64,000 nt of DNA, taken from NCBI GenBank assembly GCA_963281155.1, contig CAUJLY010000001.1, positions 1,240,001 through 1,304,000 of the forward strand, written 5' to 3'. The stretch is from Rhabditophanes sp. KR3021. Its lineage: Eukaryota > Nematoda > Chromadorea > Rhabditida > Alloionematidae. Below, piece by piece: positions 44,589-55,262 of the stretch. A model generated the notes under the pieces. It ran no database searches and was not told where the DNA came from. It saw nothing but the letters and a program-made list of their open reading frames with translations. Made by a program: the position numbers and the translations under genes. Position 1 is the first letter of the stretch, and each line of letters opens with the position of its first letter.

Positions 44589-44633
44589 CTGATATATTAT
44601 ATTAGTCGTTATTAAACTTCCTCACAAATCCAA

Positions 44634-45605
44634 TTATTTTTGACATAAAAAAATCTTTTTAAAATATACATTAGCAGTTACATTAAATATAGAAAATGCC
44701 AAAGCATTGATTAAACTCTGAAGTATTTGAAAGTAATGAACACATACCGTTAATAGAAACACTACTTTTAAATTATCTAAATGGGAAAGGTAGTTCGAAA
44801 GTACATAGTATATGAAGATATTATATAGACAATATATCTTAAACTCCTGGTACATTATAATTTTCCCGTAGTTTGGAGTTTGTTTTGATATTGTTTTTGA
44901 AGTTTGTTTCTTTTTGGAAGCTGATGTTCTATAAATATTTGCGTTGCTAGCAATTTTTCTTAATTTTAAAAATGTAAAGCAATAAATTGTTATTAATAAT
45001 AACGGGTTTACTAGATATATGTAATCAAGCAAAATTATAAAATAATTGACTGCATTTTTCAATGATCCTGGCATGTTTCGAATCACTTGGATAATTGACG
45101 AATATCCAGGGTTTGCAATACAATTGTGTTTATGTGATAAATATAACAGGATATCACAAAATGTTCTCTTGAACCTTGTGCAACTAAACTGGGTCTTGCA
45201 AATGTCAGATACCTATTTATTGTTAACAGAAAAAGTAGTGAAATCCATACTATATAAAGATACAAATGAAAATAATGCAGTACTGATATAACAGTTTCAT
45301 TTAGGGATCCATAACTTAGAGGTTAAAAATCTAAAAAGTTACTTACTAACTGATTCATCATGTTCTTCTGAAAATGATGGTATTGCCAACACAAGTTTTA
45401 CCACAATCTTCAATATATCAACTCCTATTAAATTGCAACTCATCAAAAAAACATGAATTTTCCCCATTGTTGGACGATGAACATAAGAAGTCAATATCAT
45501 AAACATATTTAAAAACAAACTAATTCCCGTGGCTCCGAAATACAATGCAATATAAATAATTCTTCCCACTAATGCAGGTTTATCAACATATTCAATCTTA
45601 TTCAT
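44634..45605 (-). pseudogene. Serpentine receptor pseudogene (array 2, member 2)
   Basis: Exon 1 (45605-45347) and a second exon starting at 45282 after acceptor ATATCAG continue the receptor frame through TM3 (LYIVWISLLFLLTINRYLTF, ARPSLVAQGSREHFV), but the frame ends at 45083 in the TM4 region. The remainder (44634-45086, NMPGSLKNAVNYFIILLDYI to NVTANVYFKKIFL) is in another frame. Compared with the neighbour at 45838 a stretch of about 15-20 codons in the TM4/outer loop is missing. Deletion plus frame change: pseudogene, although both halves are well preserved so inactivation is recent. Confidence 0.7.
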
Positions 45606-45660
45606 TATACAAGTTAAAAATAGTGTGTTATGAAAGGTTCAGAAAAAATAAGCCCAGAAA

Positions 45661-45755
45661 CCGTTAATTAATTGTGAGTGGTATTTAAATTAAATTTAAA
45701 CTCAAAAGTCGTTAATTATATATAATTGGTGTTTGGATTAAATCTAAACTTCCGT
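45661..45755. repeat. Diverged tandem AT-rich repeat
   Basis: Two units of about 45-50 bp, each starting CGTTAATTA and containing TTAAATTTAAACT or TTAAATCTAAACT, followed by a third start CCGTTAATTG. Confidence 0.5.
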
Positions 45756-45837
45756 TAATTGTAAAAAAGCATACATCAGCATAAAGCACTTTATAGATAA
45801 TTAAATAATGTTATACTTTAGGGATATATTTATTAAT

Positions 45838-46948
45838 TTAAACATTCATATAGAATATTTTTCTTTTGAAATATGCATTAGCTGTTGGATTGAAAATAAA
45901 AAAGGTAATTGCGTTGACGGAAGATTGAAGTATCTGACATAAAGTAACAAATATTGAATATTTGAAGATTTGTTTGATACCTATGCATTCAATGATTAAC
46001 ATAAAAAAGTATGTTGAATATATTGTTAGAGCATACACGAGAAAATGTACAAACCCCTGCAACAAAAAGATTTGTTCAAACTTTGGAGAAATATTGGTTT
46101 TAGGAAGTTGAGTACCTGAAATAGATCTAAGTTGCTTATTTGGTGGAGGTCGCCTTGTAGCTATAGTTGAAATTGCTCGTTGTTGAGGTGTGTCACTATT
46201 ACAGTTTGCTTTCTTTGACATTTTTTTAACTTTAAAAAAAGTAAGAACATAGAGAATGAATAAGACTACTGGATTCATCAAAATAAAATAATCAGTAGCA
46301 AGTGTAATATATGTAGGGAATTCTTCAAGTGATTTCGGCAATCGTCTTATAACTTCAATCATTGTGTCATTTTCTGGACTGTAAACTTCTACAAAATCTT
46401 CAATTATTCTATTTACTAAAGTAGTAAGAATTGAAGTAACATGAACAAAAATACATCCCTTAATGTAATATTTTCTTGATTTTTGCTTCATAAAATGTGG
46501 CCTTGCAAATGTGAGATATCTATTTACAGTTAATAAAATGATAAGTGTAACCCAAGTTGTATGAAGATACATAGTAGCAAAAGCACATATTTTAGATACT
46601 ATTTTATCTTCTAAAACTGAAATATAAATAATTATTTATTTTTTAAAGTAATAATTTACATTTTTGAAAAAAATTTCCTTCAATAAATATGATATAGGGG
46701 TAAGTAGTCGCCAATAATAACACATTATTTGATAAATCCACTCCAATTAGATTATAGCTTATTAAAAATACCGAAACTTTTCCAAAATTACCATTTCTAT
46801 GTGCATAAAAAGTCACAATCATGAAAATATTAAGAAAGAAGCTAAGTCCAAGTGTCAATGAAACTACCACAATGTATATAGTTTGTTCAGTCGACTTGAT
46901 TTCACTAATAATATCAATATCAGGCAAAGTAGTTAATTCTTTAGCCAT
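45838..46948 (-). CDS. Serpentine chemoreceptor-like GPCR (array 2, member 3)
   Basis: Exons 46948-46660 and 46616-45838 (43-nt intron) encode 355 aa. Seven helices; TM1 QTIYIVVVSLTLGLSFFLNI, TM2 VFLISYNLIGVDLSNNVLLL, TM3 end LLTVNRYLTFARPHFMKQKS (NRY in place of DRY), a third intracellular loop that is long and Ser/Arg/Pro-rich (RRPPPNKQLRSISG), and TM7 end NAITFFIFNPTANAYFKRK. The longer loop distinguishes it from member 1. The closest relative is the broken copy at 44634-45605. Presumed chemosensory receptor. Confidence 0.82.
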
Positions 46949-47123
46949 ATTTCAAACAAAAATATAAATTATGGTTAATATTTTAAACAAGATGAAATAC
47001 TTTTTATATTTTCATTACAAAAGGTAAACAGACTAATTGAATTAAACACAAATTATATAGTTTAACACCTTTTAAACACATTCTAAGTAGGCTTATCAAT
47101 GTAAAATTTGCTGCAATTAGTAA

Positions 47124-48145
47124 TTATACTTTCTTACAACACAATATTTTGACAAAGTATTTCCGGGCTGTTTTGTTGAAGATAAAAAATGTGGCGGCAT
47201 TTAGTGAATGTTGGCATAATTCAATTACTGCCATTAGAAACCCAACTTCATAATCTGTCATGAAATGATATTTGAATATAATGACTTCATATGAAAAGCT
47301 GAAATACGTTGCAGCAAAATAAAAGATAGTTAGTAATAAGCCTTGTTGCAAAATTATTATTTCATAAATGGGAGATTTTGTTTGTTGATGAGAGGTGGTT
47401 CCACCTTGTGTTGTTGTAGTCCAAGAGCTTTGTTTCTGCGTAGTTTTTTTGACCTTGAGATAGGAGAGAAAATATAGAATAAATATTATGATGGGTAGAC
47501 TTAGTAATAAATAACTTATTATTAAATTTACATACCATTCAGGTTTCGTTATCGAATTCTGTAACTCACCATTTACGAATTCAAGGAAAGATAATTTTAA
47601 AAGACTTATTCCATACAATTCTTCAAAAACAAAGTCAACGATAATTAGAATCAAGGCAATTAGATGGCACAAAATACACCCCCTAATTAAATCCCCCTTG
47701 GTTGTTGCACGTTGAATAGATGGACGACAAAATGTAATGAACCGATTCATGGTTAAAAAAGTCAACAAACATATCCACGATAAAGTGCACCAGAAATCTA
47801 TGAACATTATAACTTCGTACACTCGTGTCTTGATTATTTCTAAATAAAAAATAAAATACAAAATCGTTATTTTTACTTACCGTCAAACCATTCAGATTCA
47901 TAAAACAACAAATAAGGTATCATTTGAAGACCTTTAGCAACATTCTTCATCAAATCAATCCCAATAATATTATAACAAATAATAAATACGCTAAGTTTTG
48001 CCATTTTTACTTTATGAACATACAAAGTAATTAACATAAAAATACTCAAGAATACACTTGCAGAAGAAATTATGCAATATATTGAAATTGAAATCCACTT
48101 TTCAATCCCATAAGGAGCAATAAAATCCGCGTCGTTCATTTCCAT
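47124..48145 (-). CDS. Serpentine chemoreceptor-like GPCR (array 2, member 4)
   Basis: Exons 48145-47881 and 47839-47124 (41-nt intron) encode 326 aa. TM1 ISISIYCIISSASVFLSIFM, TM2 SVFIICYNIIGIDLMKNVAK, TM3 end FLTMNRFITFCRPSIQRATT, loop 3 KVKKTTQKQSSWTTTTQGGT, and the C terminus NAATFFIFNKTARKYFVKIL followed by CCKK. It is very similar to member 6 (48698-49801) and to the C-terminal fragment at 48320-48530, which share LEFVNGELQNSITKPEWY-like and ARKYFVK-like blocks. The intron is in phase 1 at the array's common position. Confidence 0.83.
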
Positions 48146-48319
48146 TCAAATAAAAAATAGTAAAATATCTCCGATAAATTTGTTTTTTTAAATGAGATTA
48201 ATTACATTTTAATTTATATTTCAGATTGCACCTTGTTATTTTCAATAAACAACTTATTAATTCAAATGAATAAGTGAGAAGTTCATTTTACAATATATGA
48301 TGTTTTGGTACAAAATTAA

Positions 48320-48530
48320 TTAAAGTTTCTTACAGCACAACATTTTGACAAAGTATTTCCAGGCTGCTTTGCTCAATATAAAGAATGGAGTTGTATTAGA
48401 AGAATGTTAATATAATTCAATTATTGCCATTGCAAAGGAAGCTTTGTAAGTTAAAGTAATATAAATGCTCTCATACATTTCAGATAAATAATAGAGTATG
48501 TGTTTATAAGTCGTTTTACAAAATGCTATT
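48320..48530 (-). pseudogene. C-terminal fragment of an array-2 receptor (member 5)
   Basis: Minus-strand remnant matching the end of the neighbouring receptors: MAIIELY, a stop, HSSNTTPFFILSKAAWKYFV, KMLCCKKL and the final TAA at 48320. The neighbour reads MAVIELCQHSLNAATFFIFN and ARKYFVKILCCKK. Only TM7 and a decayed TM6 survive. Confidence 0.7.
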
Positions 48531-48697
48531 ATTTAAAACATTTTAAAATGAATGTTGACTACATTATAATTACTTCTAGAATGGCAAATTATTATTTATT
48601 AATAAACAACTTAGAAATTCGTTTTTAATATCTGTGATAGAATTTATCAAATAAATGAGTCAGAAGGCTAAGTTAGGATTTATTTTGTTTTGATTAA

Positions 48698-49801
48698 TTA
48701 TAATTTCCTACGCCAAATAGTCTTAAGAAAGTATTTCCGAGCAGTTTTGTTGAAAATAAAGAATGTTGAAGCATTTAGAGAATGTTGACATAGTTCAATT
48801 ATTGCCATTACAAAATAAACTTCATAATTCGAGAATATATTATATTTGTAGACAATTAATTCATATGAAAAACTGAAATACGTTGAACAGAAAAAGAATA
48901 TGCTTATGGCTATGCCCTGATACAAAATTATCTGCTCATATAGAATATCGTTTTGAAAAGTTCCGCCTTTTCCTTGTTGTGTTGAAATAGTCCTTGATCT
49001 TTGAGGATGTCCGGGATTGCCTGAAGATGTAAGTGATCTAGATGTTTGAGATTGAGAAGTTCTAGATTGCACTGTAATTACTGACGTCGAGCTTTGTTTC
49101 TGCGTGGTTTTTTTCACTTTAAGGTAAGAAAGATAATACAAAATAAATATTATAATTGGCAAACATAATAAAATATAACTTAATATAAGGTTGAGATACC
49201 ATTCAGGTTTCGTAATTGATACTTTTAAATCATCGGTGAGGAATGAGACGAAGGACAATTTCAAAAGAACTATATGGTATAATTCTTCATAAATGAAATC
49301 AACGGTTACAAGGAACAATGCAATTATATAACACAAAATAGATCCTCTAATTAAGTATCCTTTTGATGCTGAGTGAATAATTGTTGGACGGCAAAATGTA
49401 ATAAAACGATTCATAGTTAAAAGACATAATAAACAAATCCATGAAAAAGTTACCAAAATATCCACATAATATACAATTAAGTACACTTTTGTATTGGCTA
49501 TTCCTGAATACGGATAAATTAATAGACTATTTATTAACTTACGAGCAAACAATTCAGTTTCATAAATCAACAACATAGGTATTGTCATTAGACCTTTGAT
49601 AATATTTTTGGACAAATCAACTGCAATAATATTGTAAGAAACAACAAAAACTTGAACTTTTGACATTCTTGCCTTATGAACATACAGAGTAATGATCATA
49701 AAAACATTCAAGAATACACTTGTAGAAGTTACCACGCAATATACTGAAAATGAAATACCTTTTTCAAGCCTTGAAGGAATAAGGAATGCTCGTTCACTCA
49801 T
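48698..49801 (-). CDS. Serpentine chemoreceptor-like GPCR (array 2, member 6)
   Basis: Exons 49801-49543 and 49503-48698 encode 354 aa starting MSERAFLIPSRLEKG. The 39-nt intron (49542-49504, GTAAGTTAA..TATTCAG) has no stop and is a multiple of three, so an uncorrected open frame reads through it and also extends upstream to 49903; comparison with member 4 shows that both additions are artificial. TM1 ISFSVYCVVTSTSVFLNVFM, TM3 end LLTMNRFITFCRPTIIHSAS, a Ser/Thr/Gln-rich third inner loop (TVQSRTSQSQTSRSLTSSG) and C terminus NASTFFIFNKTARKYFLKTI. Presumed chemosensory receptor. Confidence 0.83.
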   Translation of the reverse strand: MSERAFLIPSRLEKGISFSVYCVVTSTSVFLNVFMIITLYVHKARMSKVQVFVVSYNIIAVDLSKNIIKGLMTIPMLLIYETELFARKLINSLLIYPYSGIANTKVYLIVYYVDILVTFSWICLLCLLTMNRFITFCRPTIIHSASKGYLIRGSILCYIIALFLVTVDFIYEELYHIVLLKLSFVSFLTDDLKVSITKPEWYLNLILSYILLCLPIIIFILYYLSYLKVKKTTQKQSSTSVITVQSRTSQSQTSRSLTSSGNPGHPQRSRTISTQQGKGGTFQNDILYEQIILYQGIAISIFFFCSTYFSFSYELIVYKYNIFSNYEVYFVMAIIELCQHSLNASTFFIFNKTARKYFLKTIWRRKL

Positions 49802-50202
49802 TTTAGCTAAAATGAATAATATATAATTAATTTTTTCAAAACTGTTATGTTGATTACATGTTAATTTAATTTTGGGATTGCACCTGCTTTTTACAAAACC
49901 CACTGTTTCGACATATGCCTAAGGTGTGTGATAGAAATTTATGTGAATGTTTGTGAAGTCAGATTGTTTATTTGTTTTTTACAAGAATTAAAATTTAATT
50001 TTTTAACCATTTTTATTCATCTACAATTATGTCCATAATTTACATAATATGAAATCAGCATAACATTTCATTTTAGAATAACTTATCGTAATTTAAAAAC
50101 ATAAATATATTATTACGTGGAAACTTTATTTTGACTTGGTACAATGTAGTATTATAGGGTTAACATTTCTTTAAAAAATACAAAATTAATAATGTTTAAT
50201 GA
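49802..50202. other. Intergenic
   Basis: 0.4 kb AT-rich spacer; nothing recognised. Confidence 0.5.
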
Positions 50203-50559
50203 TTACATTTTATCAGCCCATTTTGCAATATATGGGAAGTCCTTTTCTTTGCATACATAACCAATGTAAGGTGCATTGTAGTCGAAATTCGTTTCAGGAA
50301 TAGCTGTTTTAGCCTTTCCATCCAAAAATGCATCTAGCTTTCCTTCGAATTTTTGAGCTGCAGTTGACTTTGCGGGCTTAATTTCTTTAGTTTTTGGAAC
50401 TTTAATGGACTTTGATGATACAGCTATTATAATTTCAATAATTTTAGTCTTTAGATCAACCTTTTTGTTTTCCTTCTGTTTGATAATAGTTTTGATCATT
50501 TTTGGATTTGGTTGTCCAGCAACTTGCAACACATTAAGATTATTAAAGTTTGGAGCCAT
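50203..50559 (-). CDS. Small basic orphan protein, 118 aa
   Basis: Single frame with a Lys-rich middle (IKQKENKKVDLKTKIIEIII, then KVPKTKEIKPAKSTAAQKF) and a compact C terminus (FDYNAPYIGYVCKEKDFPYI, then AKWADKM) that looks conserved. No signal peptide, membrane segment or known motif. The composition is suggestive of a nucleic-acid-binding or ribosome-associated protein, but this is a weak inference. Its promoter is at the head-to-tail border between two receptor arrays. Confidence 0.55.
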   Translation of the reverse strand: MAPNFNNLNVLQVAGQPNPKMIKTIIKQKENKKVDLKTKIIEIIIAVSSKSIKVPKTKEIKPAKSTAAQKFEGKLDAFLDGKAKTAIPETNFDYNAPYIGYVCKEKDFPYIAKWADKM

Positions 50560-50731
50560 TGTTAGGAATAAATATTAATGTGACTGTTTGATAAATATTC
50601 ATCATTTTATACTATTTAATAATCTATTAAGAAAGCTAATCTATCCAGATGGGAATCTATTTAAAGAAAAATCTTGTACATGTTTGGATTAAAAAGTCAC
50701 ACTAGTTTAATTTATGAAATAAGCATATTAT

Positions 50732-51717
50732 TTATTTGACACCACTGTAATACCAATATACAACAAATGTATCTAAAAAAACACATGAGCCCATTATGTT
50801 TGGAAAATTATTTGCAATTTGATAAACAGCCAAATTTGTAGGAAATATGAATGGAATAAAAAAAAACAGAGATACGATACCTACAGGGAAAACAAAGATT
50901 GAAAATGTGATTTTTATATATTTCAGTAATCTTGCACAATTAGTTGCTTTGTTTGATTTTGGTTGTTTTTCCATCATAGCTTTAAAATCTAGTGTGAGGA
51001 GATAATAATTGTAAAGATAATAAAGAATAATTAGTATAGTATAGACAAATAAAAAATATATGATTAACAGCATGTGGAATGATTTGGAATCTTGAAAAAA
51101 AAATCGAACCTCATTAGGATTAATAAGTTCTTCCCCACTATATTCATAATACGATTTAAGCTGTTCGCTTTGATCTAATTTGAGAAATAAAAACAATATA
51201 AAATTCAAAAGTAACCATAGCATGGCAAATGATATAATTGTAGAATCTCTTCTTGTAAATGTAAAAAAATGTTTGTTTCTTGAAATAATGTTTCTGTGTC
51301 CACAAATCTCAATGAGAAAAATTAAACTAATTAAAGAAACTTGAATAACTAGAACCCCCTTAAAGATCAGTTTTATTTTAAAGTAAAATTAACATGACTT
51401 ACCACTGTGAATTGGCACCAAAAATTACTGAATTCTTTGATGACTCCAGTTAAAACCCCTCCATAAAAGGGAAACATAAGTTTTATCCTAACAACGACAC
51501 CGGTATTTATTGCTAAAATAATGTATAGAAGTCTGGTTAAAATTAAATATTTTATATACGCTGCTAATATTTTTTTCAACCTTGATAAAAAAATTATTAA
51601 AAATAAACTGCTAATTATAACTAACAGCATAATAATGTCCAAGAAATACAAATCCAGAGCTTTATAGCAGCTATAGAAATTTAGGAATTTATTGGAGCAG
51701 TCTGTTAAATTCAACAT
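50732..51717 (-). CDS. Multi-pass receptor-like protein, class unassigned
   Basis: Exons 51717-51403 and 51358-50732 (44-nt intron, phase 0) encode 313 aa with about seven hydrophobic segments: LDIIMLLVIISSLFLIIFLS, YLILTRLLYIILAINTGVVV, GVLVIQVSLISLIFLIEICG, FAMLWLLLNFILFLFLK, FHMLLIIYFLFVYTILIILY, ITFSIFVFPVGIVSLFFFIP and IMGSCVFLDTFVVYWYYSG. Unlike array 2 it lacks the NRF.TF..P motif and its intron is at another place and phase. This is probably a serpentine chemoreceptor of a different class (Sre/Srg-like architectures come to mind) but no signature settles it. Confidence 0.65.
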
Positions 51718-54155
51718 TACTAACTATATTTGTGTTAGAAATATTATTTTAGAAAAAAGTATCAATTTATTTAATAGTTTCCCTCAGACAAGATTTAATA
51801 GATTTATTTATTCAAATCTCCTTAATTATAAATAAAAATATATATCAAGCAACATTGATAACAGTGTAATTCATATAAATCGTAAGTGCATAATATCCGT
51901 ATCGTGCAATATATTATAACAGTCAAGAATTCCATAAGCTGCTGTTACAATCATTTAGATGTCATATTAATAAGTTATTTCTTTCCACGGTGTTAATATT
52001 TTCATTACTTTAATAAACACATTCAATTAATTATCAATTTCCAGCCAATTATTAAATGGAAGTATTTGCTTCATCCAAAACAGATAATAATCACAGAACA
52101 TTTTGCTAATTTGTCTAAAATCACAAAAACAAACTTGCCATATGACAATTAAGAAAAACTAAATAACAAAAGCCAATTTATTTATATCACTATTCAAAAT
52201 CGACACCTATCGGTAATAACAATTCTTTGGTCTCCAACTAACATGTTGATATTTATCTTAAACTAAAAGGTTATTCATTACAAAGATTTACCATCTTTTC
52301 ATATATTCATTTGCATCTATTTCTTAATAAAGTAAATGTTTCGACCCTTTTTTATAATATAAAAATCCTCAATGTTTACTACTTTTAATTCTTTCTTAAT
52401 GACTATATACTTAAAAGTATGTAAAAATAAAGAAGTTCTTGGTTAATGAGGATGCTATAATATGTTATTTTTACCATGTAGTTGCATATATGTCCACATA
52501 CATTTAGAGATAATATCTACTTTTATGTGGTTGAATATAATTATTTAGTAGTATGCTTGTATTCATTTTTTTATTCACATTAATATGGCAGTTATTTACC
52601 CAATTTACAATAATGCTACCTTAAGTTTGAAGGATAATCTTGGCACCTAGTAAATAATATTTATGTATGCACTTACACCTGTTTCTTTTAATTGCTCTTG
52701 CCCGGCGGAGCTTACACTAATTTCCGTGTTCTAAATATGTACATTTCATATACAACATTTATTACCATGCTTTATGATGTAATAAATAAACCTCTCAACT
52801 TGATATTAAAAAATGTTCAAATGCCCTATATCAAGCATTTGTTGCTGAAAACATATCTTTATTTATCTATCGGAAGCACAGATACTTTTTGACACAAAAC
52901 CTTAGCCATAAAGAAACATTTTTATAAAGATAACAATCTAACAAAATGTAGAAGCATAAATTCTTATATTCATCTGTTTACACCATTTTATACATACTTT
53001 TAGCATTTATCATGCCAAATGTTTCTTCTTTCATTTAAATTAAAAATGCTCCCCAAAAAACCCATCACTACCTCATTTTTGAATTAATTGTTTACAAAAA
53101 ACATATACAACGAATAAGTATCATTTATACATATCATCTCTTTTGTACCATATATCTTCTAAGGGCCACTATTAAAACATCTCTGCCTTTATTATCCTCT
53201 TTTTGGAGTTGACGTCAATCTTCTTTTAAATTTATAAATATTCACATTTCTTGCCTCCATAAAAATGTACACACACACACGCAAACCACTGAAAAGCCTT
53301 ACCTTTCCGACTAATTTGTGAGTGTCAGAAAAAAGCTAAATATAACATATAAGAGTAGGCATACACTATTTTCTTCAACCAATGTAAAAATTCATTCTCC
53401 ACATCCATATCACATGTGTGTTGCCGCATATATTGGTAACCAAAGAATATATCATATACACATATATTACCCTAAGTATTGTTATTATCCTTAGTATAAA
53501 GTTGGTTATATGCAAATATATTTATTATGCTTAAGTTGGCAACAATTTCAAAAATAACTTGTTGCAATTTGTTTGATGTAGTTTCAGTACCACACAAAAA
53601 GTATCAAATTAAAAAGACAAACAACAACCAAGTTACACTTAATTTGTTGAGCCGCAAAATGTTGTATGCTGTTATGCAATGTCCTACTTAATAATTCTAC
53701 ATTTTTCCCTCATCCAAAGCCGACTCCTAATTAAAATTAACAATTTCAGATTCAAAAATCTTACCCATTTAAACTTCCCCCCACCAAATATTACTATCTT
53801 TAATTGCGCGACATTAATATCCCATCCACTTTCATTTCCAAAAAAGGCATCAAATATTATTAAACAGACATCCTTATTATTTATTTTATTTGTTTAAATT
53901 TATATTCCAAATGTCGCCATCAAATTATAATCATCCAGAAAGTATGACATCTCTCGACTCATTATTTTTATATTAGTCCAAGGCTAAATAAATATTAGAA
54001 ATGATGTGTGTTTTATTTTAGGGTTTATTTATTTAAAACTATATAATTATATACTTTTTGGCTGTTGTGTTTTGCTTTTCTCTTTGTAGTTCATATAAAC
54101 TTTGGAAGCAGTAATTGGTATTATTGACAAAACAAACAGCGACTTCTAAAACATT
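51718..54155. other. 2.4 kb gene-free region with strong C>G skew
   Basis: No coding signal in either strand. From about 52.9 to 53.9 kb the plus strand is depleted of G relative to C (for example lines around 53040, 53700, 53760 and 53820 have four to five C per G). A short (AC)n run is at 53270-53281. Candidate regulatory or long 5' untranslated sequence of the RRM gene that follows. Confidence 0.55.
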
Positions 54156-55106
54156 ATGGCTCAAATTCAGAAATTTGTTAAGGTAGGAGGGTATGATTCT
54201 AAGAGACAAATTTATGTTCCAAAAAAAATGATTCTCGAAAGTAATGGACATTCCAAGAAGATGGAGGAGACCAAGATATTTGTTGGTGGAATTCCATACA
54301 ATGTCAGTGAGCAAGAACTCCACACTTTTTTTGAGTCCCGGTATGGGAAAGTAGAAAGAGTAACTATCAAAGTAGACAGACTCACCAAAAGATCCCGTGG
54401 TTTTGCTTTTGTGGAATTTGAAAGTGTTCAGAGTTGCAACAACGCACTCAATGAAAATTTAATTTATTTTCAACAAAAACAAATTGACATCAAGCCTGCT
54501 CGGTTCCGAGAAAACAAGAAAGTTTTTGTTGGAGGTCTTCCGTATGATTTTCCAGAACAAATGCTTAAAGATCATTTCGAGCAATTTGGGCCTGTTGAAT
54601 CGATCGAATGGCCCAAAGATGACATGACTGGCAACAGAAAGACATTCCTTTTCATCAATTTTGTGAATGAATGCGACGCTGATAATGCCGTCTCAGAACA
54701 AAAACAAATCTTTGGCAACAGAGAATGTGACGTCAAGAAAGCCTTTGGAGAAAAGAGAACTTACTTGAACCAAATCATGCAAATCAGCAATGGTCCCCGA
54801 GACTTTTACAGACACCCCCACCAACAACAATTCCAAACCAATGTCGGTTATAGACAACCCCATAACAACATCTCAATGACCAGAGTCTTCCCCGGCCCAT
54901 ACCTTACAATGTCCTCCAACCAACCCATGCAAATGTCTCCCCGTGGAAACCACCAACAAATCTGGAAGCAAGACGAAAATAACTACCGTCCTCAAATGGA
55001 ACCTTTCCTCCAACCCAATCAAACAACCCACTTTCCTCCACAAAGAAATGGTGCCATCCCCAATGGTTACAGAGGACGTGGTGGCTTTCAAAAAAGAGCC
55101 TTCTAA
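54156..55106 (+). CDS. hnRNP A/B-type RNA-binding protein with two RRMs
   Basis: 316 aa in one exon. RRM1 about 40-118 has RNP2 KIFVGGIPY and RNP1 RGFAFVEFES; RRM2 about 122-200 has RNP2 KVFVGGLPYD and a divergent RNP1 KTFLFINFVN. The C-terminal third is Gln/Asn/Pro-rich with RGG-like ends (GYRGRGGFQKRAF). This is the layout of the hnRNP D/Squid-DAZAP1-Musashi group, nuclear and cytoplasmic regulators of mRNA splicing, localisation or translation. The worm sqd-1 is a plausible ortholog but not distinguishable here. The coding sequence switches to GC-richer codons in its second half, suggesting high expression. Lacking introns, it could be a retrocopy. Confidence 0.85.
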   Translation: MAQIQKFVKVGGYDSKRQIYVPKKMILESNGHSKKMEETKIFVGGIPYNVSEQELHTFFESRYGKVERVTIKVDRLTKRSRGFAFVEFESVQSCNNALNENLIYFQQKQIDIKPARFRENKKVFVGGLPYDFPEQMLKDHFEQFGPVESIEWPKDDMTGNRKTFLFINFVNECDADNAVSEQKQIFGNRECDVKKAFGEKRTYLNQIMQISNGPRDFYRHPHQQQFQTNVGYRQPHNNISMTRVFPGPYLTMSSNQPMQMSPRGNHQQIWKQDENNYRPQMEPFLQPNQTTHFPPQRNGAIPNGYRGRGGFQKRAF

Positions 55107-55262
55107 ATCCTAAACACCCCAAACATTCCTTAATCTCTTTATGTTGCTTCTAGTTCTTTTTTAAAGAAATGTAATTATTATCTTGGTTAATTATTGTAAA
55201 CTTTATGATATTTTTATTGGCAAAATAAATTGATGGGAAGTTTATTAACTATGCCTGTTAAA

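Noticed and set aside
49802..49903. N-terminal extension of the last array-2 receptor
   Set aside because: The added 34 residues do not exist in the paralogs and precede the conserved start at 49801.
52692..52892. 66-codon frame in the gene-free region
   Set aside because: Hydrophobic AT-driven translation with no family resemblance; kept as noncoding.
53270..53281. CRISPR-like or satellite repeat
   Set aside because: Only a short (AC)n microsatellite; no spaced repeats anywhere in the window.
54873..55122. Two minus-strand frames opposite the RRM gene
   Set aside because: Antisense to the Gln/Asn/Pro-rich tail whose biased codons open the other strand.
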